Shown here: positions 1-10,429 of the stretch, in pieces | Position numbering within the stretch: position 1 is the first letter of the stretch | How the letters are laid out: each line of letters starts with the position of its first letter | NCBI GenBank assembly: GCA_026210745.1 | Contig: CP110632.1 | Coordinates: 2,789,001 to 2,853,000, forward strand | Length of the DNA stretch: 64,000 bases | Direction: 5' to 3' | From: Exobasidium rhododendri | Lineage: Eukaryota > Basidiomycota > Exobasidiomycetes > Exobasidiales > Exobasidiaceae | Program-made: the position numbers and the translations under genes | Notes under the pieces: model-generated | What the model saw: only the letters and a program-made list of their open reading frames with translations | The model's database searches: none | Told to the model about the DNA's origin: nothing

Positions 1-20
1 GCACTTCTATCTATTGACAG

Positions 21-561
21 GCTGCGCATCGATTGTATGGATTGAAGGAGTCCGAAGTGGAAGCTCTGGCGCCGCCGAGTCACCATCCCACTCCATCTGG
101 AATTTGAGGGGAATGAGTAGCACGGGACAAGAATCATCCCAGAGCAACGTAGATATCTCCATGTTCATAGGCGTCCTGACATTGGGCATCGGTGATGCCT
201 TGGCCAGTGTCGTTGGTCGACGGTATGGCAAAGTTCACTGGCCCAAGAGCAGCAAAACAATGGAGGGGAGTGTCGCATTCGTGACGAGTATCTTTGCTAG
301 CGCTCTCTTCCTTCGTGCTATCGGTTGGTGTGCACCCTTTCCCGTGAGTGGTGTCGGAATTTGGTTACACACACATCCTATGCCTTGCTGATCTTAGCCT
401 TTCCCCACCCCCCCCTTTTTTCTTTTCATTTTCTTCTCCAGCTCATTCGTTTCGGCGCTGTCACCGTCATTCTCGGCATACTGGAGGGTGCATCCAACCA
501 AAACGACAACCTTGTCCTACCAGTCTTCGCATTCATTGCTCTTTCCCTATTCAAAGTCTGA
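21..561 (+). CDS. SEC59: Dolichol kinase, C-terminal part (gene runs in from the left edge)
   Basis: Only the last ~146 residues are inside the window. Exons 21-343 and 442-561 are joined in phase 0 (donor GTGAGTG at 344, acceptor CAG ending at 441). An AG at 19-20 looks like the acceptor of a further upstream intron. The translation holds the CTP-binding type signature of the dolichol kinase/CDP-alcohol family: a GIGDALASVVGRRYG stretch followed by WPKSSKTMEG, and near the end an EGASNQNDNLVLP segment. In the family this enzyme phosphorylates dolichol with CTP in the ER membrane, supplying dolichyl phosphate for N-glycosylation, O-mannosylation and GPI anchors. The hydrophobic C-terminus fits its membrane-embedded fold. 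The gene converges on the cupin gene, with about 220 bp between the two stop codons. Identification rests on motif recognition only. Confidence 0.82.
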
Positions 562-779
562 GTGTACTCCTCTACTCTCATCTTGTCGTAACTGTACCTC
601 ATGCGCAGGGCTGCAATGTTCTCCTCTTTGTCTTTTTTTATATCCTGCGTCTTTTGTATCCACACTCACAAGCTACTCTCTGTACTGTACATCGTAAAAA
701 GGGACGCATTTCTCATCTCATAGAATACAGTAATACTATACACATTTCCTCCGCTGTTCACTCTTTCTCTCCTGATGTA

Positions 780-1509
780 TCAGTCTCGACAGTACTTTTG
801 ATACTTGCGTAGTGCTTCTTGATCGCCATCGCATAGCTCGTCCATGATTGCTGGGGTGATGTAGGCATGATCGCTCCAGTCAAAACCAGGAGTGACTACT
901 TCTGAAATTAGACCGCCTACCCGATTGGCATCCACCTCACCAGACTCCACCTTTTCTCGATCTTCTGTTGGAATTTCCGACACTTTCCACCAATTTCCAT
1001 CCACGACCAACTGTCGAACTTCACCTTTTGTCACATCTTCTCCCATAACGACAGTACGTACTTGGAGAGGCTTTGTGGTGGAGAGAAGCGTATACACAAC
1101 TCTTCCTGCGTGATGAAGGTGCATTGTCTGTCATTGCATTCTCAAGACGTTAGCCCTGTTTGCCTAATTTCGCCCATACGTCCCCCCTTGCACTCGAGAC
1201 ACTCACTGTACTCTTGTTCATGTGCATCACACCGACGGAGCTACTGTGATTCACTATCTTCTCCAAGCCTTCTCTTCCATTATCAGGAGCATCTTGACGC
1301 ATACTGAGCAGATAGTAAATTGTAGTCTGAACTGCGCGAGGCGCCGAGCCTATCGCATATGGTGATGCAACACTTTCAGTGGAGACGTGTGTTACTGCAA
1401 AATGCCCACCTTCTGGATGAGGTAGCAACTTCAACACTCTAATCAAAGTATCGTTTGTCTGCCTGTAAGAGTACAAAGATGCAGCATTGCTCTTCGAATC
1501 AAGAGACAT
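780..1509 (-). CDS. Cupin_5 (DUF985) family protein
   Basis: Two exons on the minus strand, 1509-1207 and 1127-780, join in phase 0 (donor GTGAGT at 1206-1201, acceptor CAG ending at 1128). The product is about 216 aa. It opens with the family hallmark LKLLPHPEGGHF, followed by a TTIYYLLS strand and an MHMNKST segment that continues across the intron into HLHHAGRVVYTLL. This is the layout of the small DUF985 cupins related to yeast YML079W, which are beta-barrel proteins of unknown substrate. I chose the ATG at 1509. A short upstream exon ending in GTAAGT near 1600 could be spliced to an acceptor at about 1459, but it has no ATG in frame, so the internal start is preferred. The start is the least certain part of the model. 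Confidence 0.75.
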
Positions 1510-1931
1510 CGCTCGTCGGGGAATGGTGCGAGACAGACTTCATCCCTTTCCTTCCTATTCTCACAGTGCAAGCTTCTTTTGATTCTGATTTCGACATAAT
1601 AACTTACGTAAGCCGGATAAAAGGCGTTTGGCGATGATAGCAATAATAACCTTGCCGATTACTGTATATACAAATACACTCGGGGGCTCGGGCGTTCCTT
1701 CCCCACACTTTTAGAGTTTTGGGTAGGCTTCGCGAGTGGACTGTTGCTCCTCCACGCCCCTTCTTCCTGTTCAATCTCATCGATCTTCCTACTCTTCCCT
1801 TTCCTCTCACCTTTTCATCCTTCTCTTCTCTTCTCTTCCTCACCCCTCTTCCTCCCCTTCTCCTCTTCTTCTCCTCTTCGCGCCTGCTTCGCTCCCTTCT
1901 CCTTCCTTCTCCTTTCGAAGCCTCGCCTTGC
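1510..1931. promoter_or_regulatory. Divergent promoter region with a long pyrimidine tract
   Basis: The 420 bp between the cupin and acyl-CoA synthetase starts holds no convincing coding exon. From about 1745 to 1920 the plus strand is almost pure C/T, typical of the leaders of expressed basidiomycete genes. The synthetase frame is open through this tract, but its translation there (Leu, Ser, Pro and Phe only) looks like untranslated leader. Confidence 0.5.
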
Positions 1932-4165
1932 ATGAAGGTCGACTCGTCGAAAGGTAGGCTTCTAGTACGACTGATACCCCGGTCACGATGCTTTAGCACG
2001 ACGTCCATTCATTCTTCTTGGCGATATGAGAGACTTCCCACTCGACGAGACGATCAAGGTCGACTTCTTTCTAGAGTTTCAGGACCGACAGATGTGCCTT
2101 TGAGCACCAACACCCTTGGACAGTTCTGGACTTCGATTGTGAAGAAGTTTGCCGATCGCCCTGCACTGATAGTTAAACATGAGCCTAGATCGCAGCTGGG
2201 ATCGTTGAGCGACGGCAATGTTTATGGAGGAAGTAAGAAGGACGAGGAGGAGAACAAACGGGGAAGAGATGCAAGGATATCAGACGACTGCATTCGTTGG
2301 AGCTATGCCGAGATGGACGTCCATGTTCGAGAAATACTTCGTGGAATGAGAAGGATCGGCGTGAAGCGCGGTGACAGAGTGGCCGTTTTGATGATGAACA
2401 ACTCGGCCATGGCGTGTCTTCAAATTGCTACTGCTCTCCTGGGGGCAATCTTGGTGACACTGAATCCATCCTACACCGCCAAGGAGTTGCTTCGATCGAT
2501 GAATCACGTTGGTGCTTCTCATCTGTTCATTGTGCCTTCTCTGCGGTCGTCCGACTACGTTGATAAGCTGCTCAAGGTCTTACCATCCCTGTCAAGCTCG
2601 CGAGCCACCTCTTCATTGTCAAACAGCATCAACGATGAAGCTTGTCCTACTCTTCGAACGATCATCTTGATTGATAATCTTTCAAATCGACCGCAAGGAT
2701 GGGAGTCGCAAAGCCTTCTCGCAACAGAGGGCAAAGGTTTCGATGACGCTTTCAATAGATTGAATGGGAAAGCAATCAGCTACCTGGACATACTACAAGC
2801 AAACGACGATGCCAACTTTACGGGAAAAGAAGAGGCGGATCTGAATTGCCACGACGTCATCAACCTACAGTTCACAAGTGGCACAACCGGTTCGCCAAAG
2901 GCCGTCGCCCTGACTTCTCATAATCTGGTCAACAATGGCATCGCATGTGGGGACAGTATGAACCTGACGGAGAGGGACGTCCTAGCTAACATACCACCAC
3001 TTTTCCATTGTTTCGGTCTGACGTTGGGTAACTTGGCTGCGTTCTCGCACGGAAGCGCCATTCTGTTCCCCTCGGAAGGATTTGATCCTGTTCGTGCACT
3101 TCGAGCTGCATCAGAAGAGAAGGCCACTGCTATTCACGGTGTACCTGCCCACTTTATCGCTGAATTAAGTGCGCTTCGGCAATTGAAGCAAGCACAGAAG
3201 AGTGGAGATTGGAGTGAAGTAGAGGGGAATATCACAAAGGGAGAAGAATGGAAGTTCAACCTTCGGACTGGATTCACAAGTGGTTCTACGGTGCCGATTG
3301 AATTGATGAGAGCCATCATGGATGATGACTTGTTGGGTGCCAAGGAACAAACAGTCGTGTATGGCATGACGGAGACGAGTCCTGTTTCCTTTGCGTGTGA
3401 TACGACGGCAGCTGTCAAACTACGTTGCAACACAGTCGGTACGGTAATTGCGCATGCCCACGCCAAGATTGTCTCTCCAGATGACGAAGAAGGCAAGCCA
3501 CTTCCTATTGGACAGGTGGGCGAACTCTGTTCCGGTGGATATATTGTCATGAATGGGTATTGGAACGACCAAGAAAGGACGAAAAAGGCACTGCAGGTAC
3601 ACAGCGATGAACCAGAGATTACGTGGATGAGAACAGGTGATCTCGCCGTCATAGATGAGCACGGTTACGCAGAGATTCGTGGCAGGGTCAAGGATCTCAT
3701 CATTCGAGGTGGGGAGAACTTGACAGCGGTGGGAATCGAAAAGTGAGTGGAAGCTGAAGGATAAAGAGGCAGGCCATAGATGCGCTCCGATGATTTGTGC
3801 TCAATTCCGCTTGACTTCCTCGACCCAGCTGCGTGGATGCACTACCCGGAGTGGCGAGTTCGGCCGCAGTAGCTGTTCCGGATGAAAAGATGGGTGAAGC
3901 AGTCGGTGTCTTTATCAGCAGAGTCACCGCTTACTCTGCATCATCAGCCTCTCTGAGTCGTGAAGCAATACGTGCTCATGTCAAGGAACACCTTTCTGGT
4001 CAATCAGCGCCAGACTGGATTTGGTTCATGTGCGAGGATGGTGTCGCCAAAGATTTTCCCACCACCGCGTCGGGCAAAGTGCAAAAGGTGATCTTGCGAG
4101 AATGGGCCAAGACACTATCTGAGGCAGGACTTGGCAGGGTGAGAAAAAGTACGGTGCGATCCTGA
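1932..4165 (+). CDS. Medium-chain acyl-CoA synthetase (ACSF2-like), probably mitochondrial
   Basis: Exons 1932-3742 and 3829-4165 encode about 715 aa (intron donor GTGAGTGG, acceptor CCCAG; IE|N joined across it). This is an ANL-superfamily AMP-binding enzyme that activates fatty acids to acyl-CoA through an acyl-adenylate. Visible motifs are the P-loop FTSGTTGSPKAVAL near residue 313, the YGMTETSPVSF motif, TGDLAVIDEHGY, the hinge GRVKDLIIRGGEN and the C-terminal catalytic lysine in TTASGKVQK (about residue 687). The order and spacing match animal ACSF2. The ATG at 1932 is preferred over the in-frame ATG at 1719 because the stretch between is a pyrimidine-rich leader. From 1932 the N-terminus (MKVDSSKGRLLVRLIPRSR) is basic, hydroxylated and free of acids after the first few residues, like a mitochondrial presequence. 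A 50-residue insertion around residues 75-125 is rich in charged and polar residues. Confidence 0.87.
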
Positions 4166-4860
4166 GTCGATGTGCCAAGCAATCTTCAAGCTTTCCACAA
4201 ATCAGCAGACAAACAGACATGCGCTGCGATTTTTCCTTAATCGTTGCTTACGTGATGACCTTGTTCCTGCGCTCTCTCGACTACCGCGTCGACAAATCCT
4301 CTAGATATTGCGCATCGAAAGAATCAGATTGCAAATTACAAAAGCACACAAATTCCAAACAAATTCTAAATTTAGTGTCTGGTCGCGCTTTCGCCGCTGA
4401 ATATGAGGGGTTCTATTTTAAATAATTTAAATCTAGATTTTCGTTTTGTCGTTGAGATACGTAGGCGCTGTGCGAGAGGTCCGTGAGATTTACTTTGTCA
4501 TGAAATATAATTTCAATACAGATGTGGACTTGCAGCTATGCACTGCATCTAAATTACCCCTCGGTCGGAGAGAGAGAGAGAGAGAGAGAAAAGAACAGCT
4601 GAGGGGGTAGAAGGAAGAAATTAATTGGAAGCAGCAGCAGCAGCGGCGGCGGCACTGAGGGTCTTCGCGATCCCCGTCTTTGTCCTTTACCCTTACCTCA
4701 CCCCTCCCTCATTGTCCGCGTAACTCTCCTCTTCAGATATCCACCCTGTGCTTTCCCTCTAATACCACCATCACATTCTCTTGCAGGATTCTCCCTTTCC
4801 TTTCTCTGTCTACTCCTTTTCACATTTATAGCTTCTGATCTACACACTCTTTATAGAGAG
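4166..4860. other. Intergenic region with microsatellites, promoter of the next gene
   Basis: No gene was recognised in these 695 bp. It holds an A/T-rich patch near 4410-4450, a (GA)n run at 4568-4589, an AGC/GGC triplet run at 4631-4653 and a CT-rich leader from about 4680. A TATA-like TTTATA lies at about 4825, some 35 bp before the next ATG. Confidence 0.5.
4568..4653. repeat. Simple repeats: (GA)n and (AGC)n/(GGC)n
   Basis: A 22-bp perfect GA dinucleotide run is followed 40 bp later by a 23-bp triplet run that changes from AGC to GGC. They lie about 200-290 bp upstream of the hydrolase start and could vary in length between strains. Confidence 0.85.
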
Positions 4861-6727
4861 ATGAGAGCTGGCCGTATTTCGCTTGCTCTCCTGAGCATTG
4901 CCTTGCCAGCAGTCCTTGGCTCGATCGAGAGAAGACATCACGTACTCGCTCGCAACCCTACTGGCGATTTCAGCACACTATACGATGCCTCCAATTATCA
5001 GAACGGATCGACTGCGCCCGGAGCTACTAGTGATGATGCAAGCGGTCAAACTGTTGTAGTAGGAGGCACTGGTGCTGATGACGACAGTCAAAGGCCAGGC
5101 TGCACTACCATCTTCATCAACACTGCAGCAGTCTCAGGTAGTGATACTGCTGGATGGCAAGAGACGCCACAAGTTGTTGGATTTGACATCGATCGAAACT
5201 TGACATACGGTGATGTGACGATGCCATTCTACGTGGAATCGGGCAAGAATATGTCGGCAATCAAACGAGTTCTTTTCACTCAGCCTGGAAATCCACGAGA
5301 TTCTTGGAAGTACGTTCAACTGTTCCGAAATTCACTTCTCTGCGCGGTAGCAAATACCAGTATGGCCGTGACGTTTGACGACATTTTGATCGCTGCACCG
5401 ATTTGGCTAGGTGCTTCGGATGTAAAGGCAGGTGCGGGACAAGCTTCCGATCTGTACTTTGGTGACTCAAGCTGGTCTACAGGGAGCCTCAGTCAAGGAC
5501 CAGACAATAGTACCATTAGTACATTCAAGGTCATGGATGATGCCATTACCCGTTTTGCCAACATCACCGAATTCCCATCCGTAACAAGTGTGAGTACGAA
5601 GGAATTTTTTTGGTTTGATCTGATCTCGTATGAAATCTTGAACTGAGCATGGCACAACATCTTCTCTCTCTAGATCATGGTCGTCGGTCACTCACTTGGA
5701 GGGTCCTTCACGCAACGATATGCAATGGCCAGGAAAGATGATGCCAAAACCGAATCACTTTTGTCATAGTGAGTGTGTTCCTGCGTATCTGTCGAGTGGT
5801 AGGGGAAAAGTGACGCAGCCGTTGACGACAAGTCCTTCCTTTTTTTTTCGTTTTCAGCTGGGTGGGAAACCCAGGTGCTTATGTATGGCCCACTCCGACT
5901 CGAAGTATCACCCCATCAAACACAACGTGCGCGTCGACTGTTGACGACTGGGCCTACGGAATCGGCGGCGATCTACCCGTCTACTTTAAGAACGACGTCG
6001 CAGGCAACACGACTGGCATCTACAACCGCTACCGCTCCCGCACGATTCAGTACGCCCTCGGTCTGGACGACAATGGTCCTGGTGACACACATTGCGAGGC
6101 GCAGTAAGTAATGCTATCGTAAGGAGGAGGAAAGAGTGGCAAGAGGGAGATCGCTCATCATTCCCCTTTGCTCAACAGGTACGAAGGATCGAGTCATCTC
6201 ACTCGTGGTCAAAATATGGAAGCGGCGCTCGCAGGCATGACAGGTGGTGTCCCAGCCTCCCAGACTTTCAATTATGTCCCCAACACGAGTCATGAGTGAG
6301 TCTGGAATACTGGCTGCTTTCGGTAAGGGGCTAGTGTGACTGTAAATCTGACTTGTCCATTGCCTCTTTTGCAGGGACTACCTCATGATGAGTGACCCAA
6401 ATTCGCAAGAGTACCTCTTCAGTAGGAATTTAGACGCCACTCGACCAAGCGGTACCGAAAATGTAGGCAGCACTTCCACCACCACTACCAAGGGGAGCAA
6501 TGGTGGCAAGAGTACGAGCAAGAGCGGTAGTGCATCGTCTACTACCACTTCTTCTTCCGGCTCCCGTGGACAGAGCAGCAATTATGGTGAGACAAGGCAG
6601 GCAGGCTCCCCCTTCGTTTTACCTTTCTGACGCCTATATTTTGACCTGCTTTCTTTTCTCAGGTGCAATCACTGCTGTAGTATCGGCCTCCGTCGGTCTT
6701 GTTGCAATGCTCATGCTAGCACAATGA
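4861..6727 (+). CDS. Secreted, GPI-anchored alpha/beta hydrolase
   Basis: Six exons were built from phase-consistent splice sites: 4861-5589, 5674-5768, 5858-6103, 6179-6295, 6375-6586 and 6663-6727, giving about 487 aa. The N-terminus is a signal peptide (MRAGRISLALLSIALPAVLG). The nucleophile elbow GHSLGGSF follows the first intron at about residue 247, so Ser is the likely catalytic residue. A conserved-looking WVGNPGAYVWPTP segment follows, and a late SHEDYLM gives a candidate catalytic His. Residues about 395-465 are a Ser/Thr/Gly-rich stalk, and the last exon is a short hydrophobic tail (GAITAVVSASVGLVAML) ending in Ala-Gln, as in a GPI-anchoring signal. Several N-x-S/T sequons support passage through the ER. 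The substrate is unknown; esterase or lipase-like activity is plausible from the fold only. Confidence 0.75.
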
Positions 6728-7213
6728 TGATCAAGACTACACCTGTTGCCTCTCCTTACCACCCCGTCAATTGTAGTATAAATTGTCCAGAATTCATCCA
6801 TCCGGCGATAGTAGCCGGCTTTGCATGACACCTCATCGCCTCCTCCTTTTCATTTTTTATTTATTTTGGTGTCAGCCTGAGTAGGAGGAGATTGCGAATT
6901 GCGGGCTCTGATCCTCCACCTCCCAAATGGCCAAAAGCTTTCTGTCGGAAGACTTAAAAGGGCGTCGCCTGGTAAATCCGGGAAAGTGAAAGAGCCCGGC
7001 GCGGCGATAAAAGATGCGGGTTTCGGATAATCGTTTATTATGTGACGTTTAGGGAAGAAAATTTGTTTAATTTCTTTGTGCTTCGAACATTTTATCCTCC
7101 GAGGACGTAGGTACATAAGAGAACGATGACGCAGCGATAGGTTCCCCTTCTTTATCATTCTCCCCCATACGCTCTTCGCCCCAAAGTACATCGTAAGGCA
7201 CCTTTCTATCATC
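6728..7213. other. Intergenic region
   Basis: 486 bp between the hydrolase stop and the dehydrogenase start. I see no coding exon, repeat or RNA gene. It should hold the hydrolase 3' end and the alcohol dehydrogenase promoter. Confidence 0.4.
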
Positions 7214-8346
7214 ATGTCCAGTTCGACTAACACCGTAGATCTCGGCACCCATTACTACGGATCAGAGTCCGGAAAGGCAATCGCTGTTTCTGGCAAGACA
7301 AAGACCGTGGGCGACTCTGATGTAGTCATCGAGATCTACTACTCCGGCCTCTGCGGCACAGATTCACACATGCGAAAAGCTAACATGGCTTTGGGACACG
7401 AAGGAGTCGGTGTCATCTCTCAAGTCGGAAAAGATGTCACGAACTTCAAGAAGGGCGATCGAGCTGGATGGGGCTACGTTCACGACGCCGACATGACATG
7501 TGACTACTGCTTGTCGGGAAGAGACACGCTCTGTGACAATCGGCAGATGTACGGAGCGGCTGACAAGGATCAAGCGTCGTTGGGTGACCGCTTCGTAGTC
7601 AAGGCAAGATTTGCTCACCGGATCCCCGATTCGATTCCCTTGAAGTACGCCGGTCCACTTCAGTGTGCTGGAGCGACTGTGTTCGGAGCCATCATTCAGG
7701 CTGACATCAAGCCATACCAACGAGTGGGAGTTGTCGGCATCGGTGGTCTTGGTCATCTTGCTCTCCGCTACCTAAAAGCGTGGGGCTGTGACGTCGTAGC
7801 ATTCTCGACGTCCACCAACAAAAAGGAGGAGGCCATGAAGTTGGGTGCCAATGAATTCGTCGTCACAAAGGACAATCCCGAATTCGAGAAAACGAAACCA
7901 GTCGACCACTTACTCATTGCTGCTGATCGTCAGCTTCCATGGGCTCAATACTTTAAGATTATGGCCAAGGACGGTAAAGTCGTTCCCCTTTCCGTTTCAA
8001 GTGAAGACATTCAGGGTATGCCTTACATGGACATTGTGGCAAAGCAGATCAGCATTCTAGGAAGTCTAGTAGCCAATCGGTCGATCCACCGAACTATGCT
8101 CGAGTTCAGTGCCCGACACGGCATCCGTCCCATTATCGAAGAGGTGCGTTTTTCTTTTGCCGTTTGAAGTTGTCATTCTTGGAGGTGCAAATCAGCTGCT
8201 GATTCCTTATTTCCTTTATTGTCCATTCACTACAGCTCCCCATGACCGAAGAAGGTGTGAATGAAGCACTCAACAGATTGGAGAAAGGAGACGTTCGATA
8301 CCGCTTCGTTCTCTCCAATGGAAAGAAGGACCCCCTGTTTGATTAA
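7214..8346 (+). CDS. Zinc-dependent alcohol dehydrogenase (cinnamyl-alcohol dehydrogenase type)
   Basis: Exons 7214-8143 and 8236-8346 join in phase 0 and encode about 346 aa, a normal length for medium-chain dehydrogenases. Visible features are the catalytic zinc ligands Cys47 (GLCGTD), His62-Glu63 (GHEG) and Cys151 (LQCAGAT), the Rossmann motif GIGGLGHLA, and STSTNK after the second strand, which suggests NADP(H). Family members interconvert alcohols and aldehydes with NADP(H). The structural-zinc loop normally has four Cys (C-x2-C-x2-C-x7-C). Here Cys96, Cys99 and Cys107 are present, but the first position is Asp93 in HDADMTCDYC. That may weaken or alter structural zinc binding. The last 37 residues lie in the second exon and end in DPLFD. 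Confidence 0.9.
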
Positions 8347-8828
8347 AGTGGAGAATTCCATTATCACTCACATGCGCCGCTGCACGCCCCCATATAGAAG
8401 AACCACCATAGATTTTCAATCTCCTCATAGATAGACGAAGCATAATTATATTTTTGCAATGCACTGCCAATCATGCCACAAAGGTAAGGCGAAGTTTACG
8501 AAGCATTATGCGAGAACATAAGAGGACGGGCGACAGATGTCAGCCACACTTGATGCGGTTCCCACATCCGCGTCAATGCGTACATCTTTATCATAACAGT
8601 AGCATTGGTCTAAAGGCAGGAGGAGGGCGGCCAGCATGAAGCTTGGCTCCGATGCGCTGCACCCTCTCGCTCAGCACCGACGCTATCTCTAAGATGATTC
8701 AGTCTAAGGGTATATCTACCAGAGATTTCTTCCAGTACCCTCACTTCGCAGATCCATTCCCCAATTCCACCATCGCTTCTTTTCCATTCTTCTCCAGAAT
8801 ATCCCCTTCCTACCCCCCCCCCACCAAG
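8347..8828. other. Intergenic region
   Basis: About 480 bp with no convincing gene. The right half (8700-8825) becomes C/T-rich and ends in a poly-C run just before the small frame at 8829, so it could be a leader. Confidence 0.4.
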
Positions 8829-8972
8829 ATGCGTCTCGAATTCGTCCTTCCTATCGCACTGCTCTTGTGTACCCGATTGGGTGACCTTACGCCCATAGAT
8901 CAGACGTCGTCATCCTCGCGAACATGTCCCTCTTCAGGCTCACATCAAAGTTCCGTCAATCTCATGAGCTGA
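8829..8972 (+). CDS. Doubtful short secreted frame (possible first exon)
   Basis: An ATG directly after a pyrimidine leader opens a 47-codon frame with a good signal peptide (MRLEFVLPIALLLCTRLGD) followed by a Ser-rich tail. It may be a first exon whose continuation I could not resolve. Just downstream other frames contain dibasic motifs, such as LLAKRQEW at about 8995 and FLRKRQQEV near 9284, that recall the Lys-Arg-Gln junctions of the peptide precursor at 10430. No clean donor/acceptor series links the pieces. It could be a small real protein, a decayed relative of the neighbour, or chance. Confidence 0.22.
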   Translation: MRLEFVLPIALLLCTRLGDLTPIDQTSSSSRTCPSSGSHQSSVNLMS

Positions 8973-9218
8973 GGAGGAAGAGGCGATGGAGACCTCTTCT
9001 TGCCAAGAGACAGGAATGGAGGCGAAAGAAGGAAAGTAGCTTACGCTAAACACTGCAACGAGGCGTAAAGACGATGGTCCTCATCAAAGAGAAGGTGTCG
9101 TCACCGATCGCTCCGACAAGCAAGGCAGGAAAGAGGGTCGTTCTCAAGAAAGAAAGCATCTCAACTGCAAATGAAGCTGGTGTAAATCTGCTGGCCTTGA
9201 TATATCGAACTCCTTAGA

Positions 9219-9562
9219 AGGCTAACGAAGGCGAGGTAGGAGGAAAGGCCTTCCTACAAGAGCGCGCCCTTCAAGGGTTTCTCCGCAAGCGCCAGCAAGA
9301 AGTTTCAGATCCTCTTTTTACCTTTGCATTGAAGCGAAGGGTGGGCAGAAGTCAAAGTAGCGGTAAGAGCTTTGAGAAATGGTTGGAAAGTACGGTCACA
9401 GAAAGAGGGACGACTTCGATGGAATTGACTTGCAAGAACACTAGTCATTTCGGCGCAAGTAATGGCAACGTGAAGGAGGGCGATAAGGGAAGGGACTGTA
9501 CTGTGACTAGCTTGGTAGCTGTAAGCCCGGTGGCCTTTGTCCCAAAGATAGGTGGCAAGTGA
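9219..9562 (+). CDS. Doubtful open frame with dibasic sites
   Basis: A plus-strand frame with no ATG at its left end is open from 9219 to a TGA at 9560-9562. Codon choice resembles the real genes here (AAG preferred over AAA). It may connect by a 36-nt intron (GTAAAT...CCTTAG, 9183-9218) to an upstream frame from an ATG at 9070. The translation includes FLRKRQQEVSDPL and FALKRRVGR, that is, possible kexin sites. The minus strand is also open over most of this span (9305-9664), so coding direction is not settled. No family was recognised. Confidence 0.2.
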
Positions 9563-10299
9563 AGGTGAGAAAGAGGAAGGAGCTTTCACTTGCAGAGGAA
9601 GGGAGAGATTGATTGGTTGTACCTGCTTCTGAGTGCGCCTTGCAGATGATGAAGGCTTCTTCAAAAGAGCTAGTGCACAGTCGTAGACAAACAGGCCCGG
9701 ATGATCCTGCTAGTGGGCTTCGCTCCATGTATCTAGAAATTGCTTTCCCTTGCAAGTTTATCCTTTCTGATGACGGAGGACTATCATACCTTCTCTGAGC
9801 ACGTTCCATCCCTCCTTTTTCCTCTCCAGATATGTTTGAAAGATGCGAAAGGGCAGCCGACGGCAACGTCAGATCGGCGAACGTCTTCTCGCATCGTTAC
9901 AGCACCACACACAGGTGTGACGCACATAAGGATCAGCCACGAGGCCGGAACCAATCTATGATAGCGGGAAGGTCGTGTTCGCCTGACTTCTTTGCTCATC
10001 CACTAAGGGACCTTTAGTGCTCTGTGTGGGCGTCACATTGGCCGCTTCATTCTAATGCTCAGGAACAGGGGGCCGTGCGGCTGACCAGTGTGTCTGGACG
10101 AGGGTGGAGAGGAAACGAACTAATGAAAGGGGTTAACGCGCTAAAGAGTCGGCGTCAAGACTAGTGCGTGGCGGCGGCGTCGTCGTCGTCGTCCGAAGTC
10201 ACTTTCTTTCGCTTTGACTAGACTTCTGGTCGCGACTGGTCATGATGACCTGACAAGGCAAGGATGGCAAAGGAGGCGGGTCCAATGTAGGATACCACA

Positions 10300-10308
10300 A
10301 ATATATAA
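10300..10308 (+). promoter_or_regulatory. TATA box of the peptide-precursor gene
   Basis: The sequence AATATATAAAG stands about 125 bp before the ATG at 10430, followed by a C/T-rich leader (CCCCTCTCCTCTCCTCTCC). A clear TATA box with a short leader is unusual in this window and suggests a strongly or conditionally expressed gene. Confidence 0.6.
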
Positions 10309-10429
10309 AGCACATCAAATCATCACTCTAAGTCCACTCTCTCCCACACCAAAGATACCTCAACCAATTCCCCCTCTCCTCTCCTCTCCTTCTCCTCACC
10401 TCAAACAACGCATCTCGCTGGACGTCGTC

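Larger units (their letters stand above)
8973..10429. other. Gene-poor region upstream of the peptide precursor
   Basis: About 1.45 kb with no recognisable conserved gene on either strand apart from the doubtful frame listed separately. It contains a GTC triplet run at about 10168-10193 and, at its right end, the core promoter of the precursor gene. A fast-evolving or decayed gene, or a non-coding transcript, cannot be excluded. Confidence 0.4.

Noticed and set aside
1719-1931. N-terminal 71-residue extension of the acyl-CoA synthetase
   Set aside because: Its composition is that of the pyrimidine-rich leader; the start at 1932 gives a proper mitochondrial-type N-terminus.
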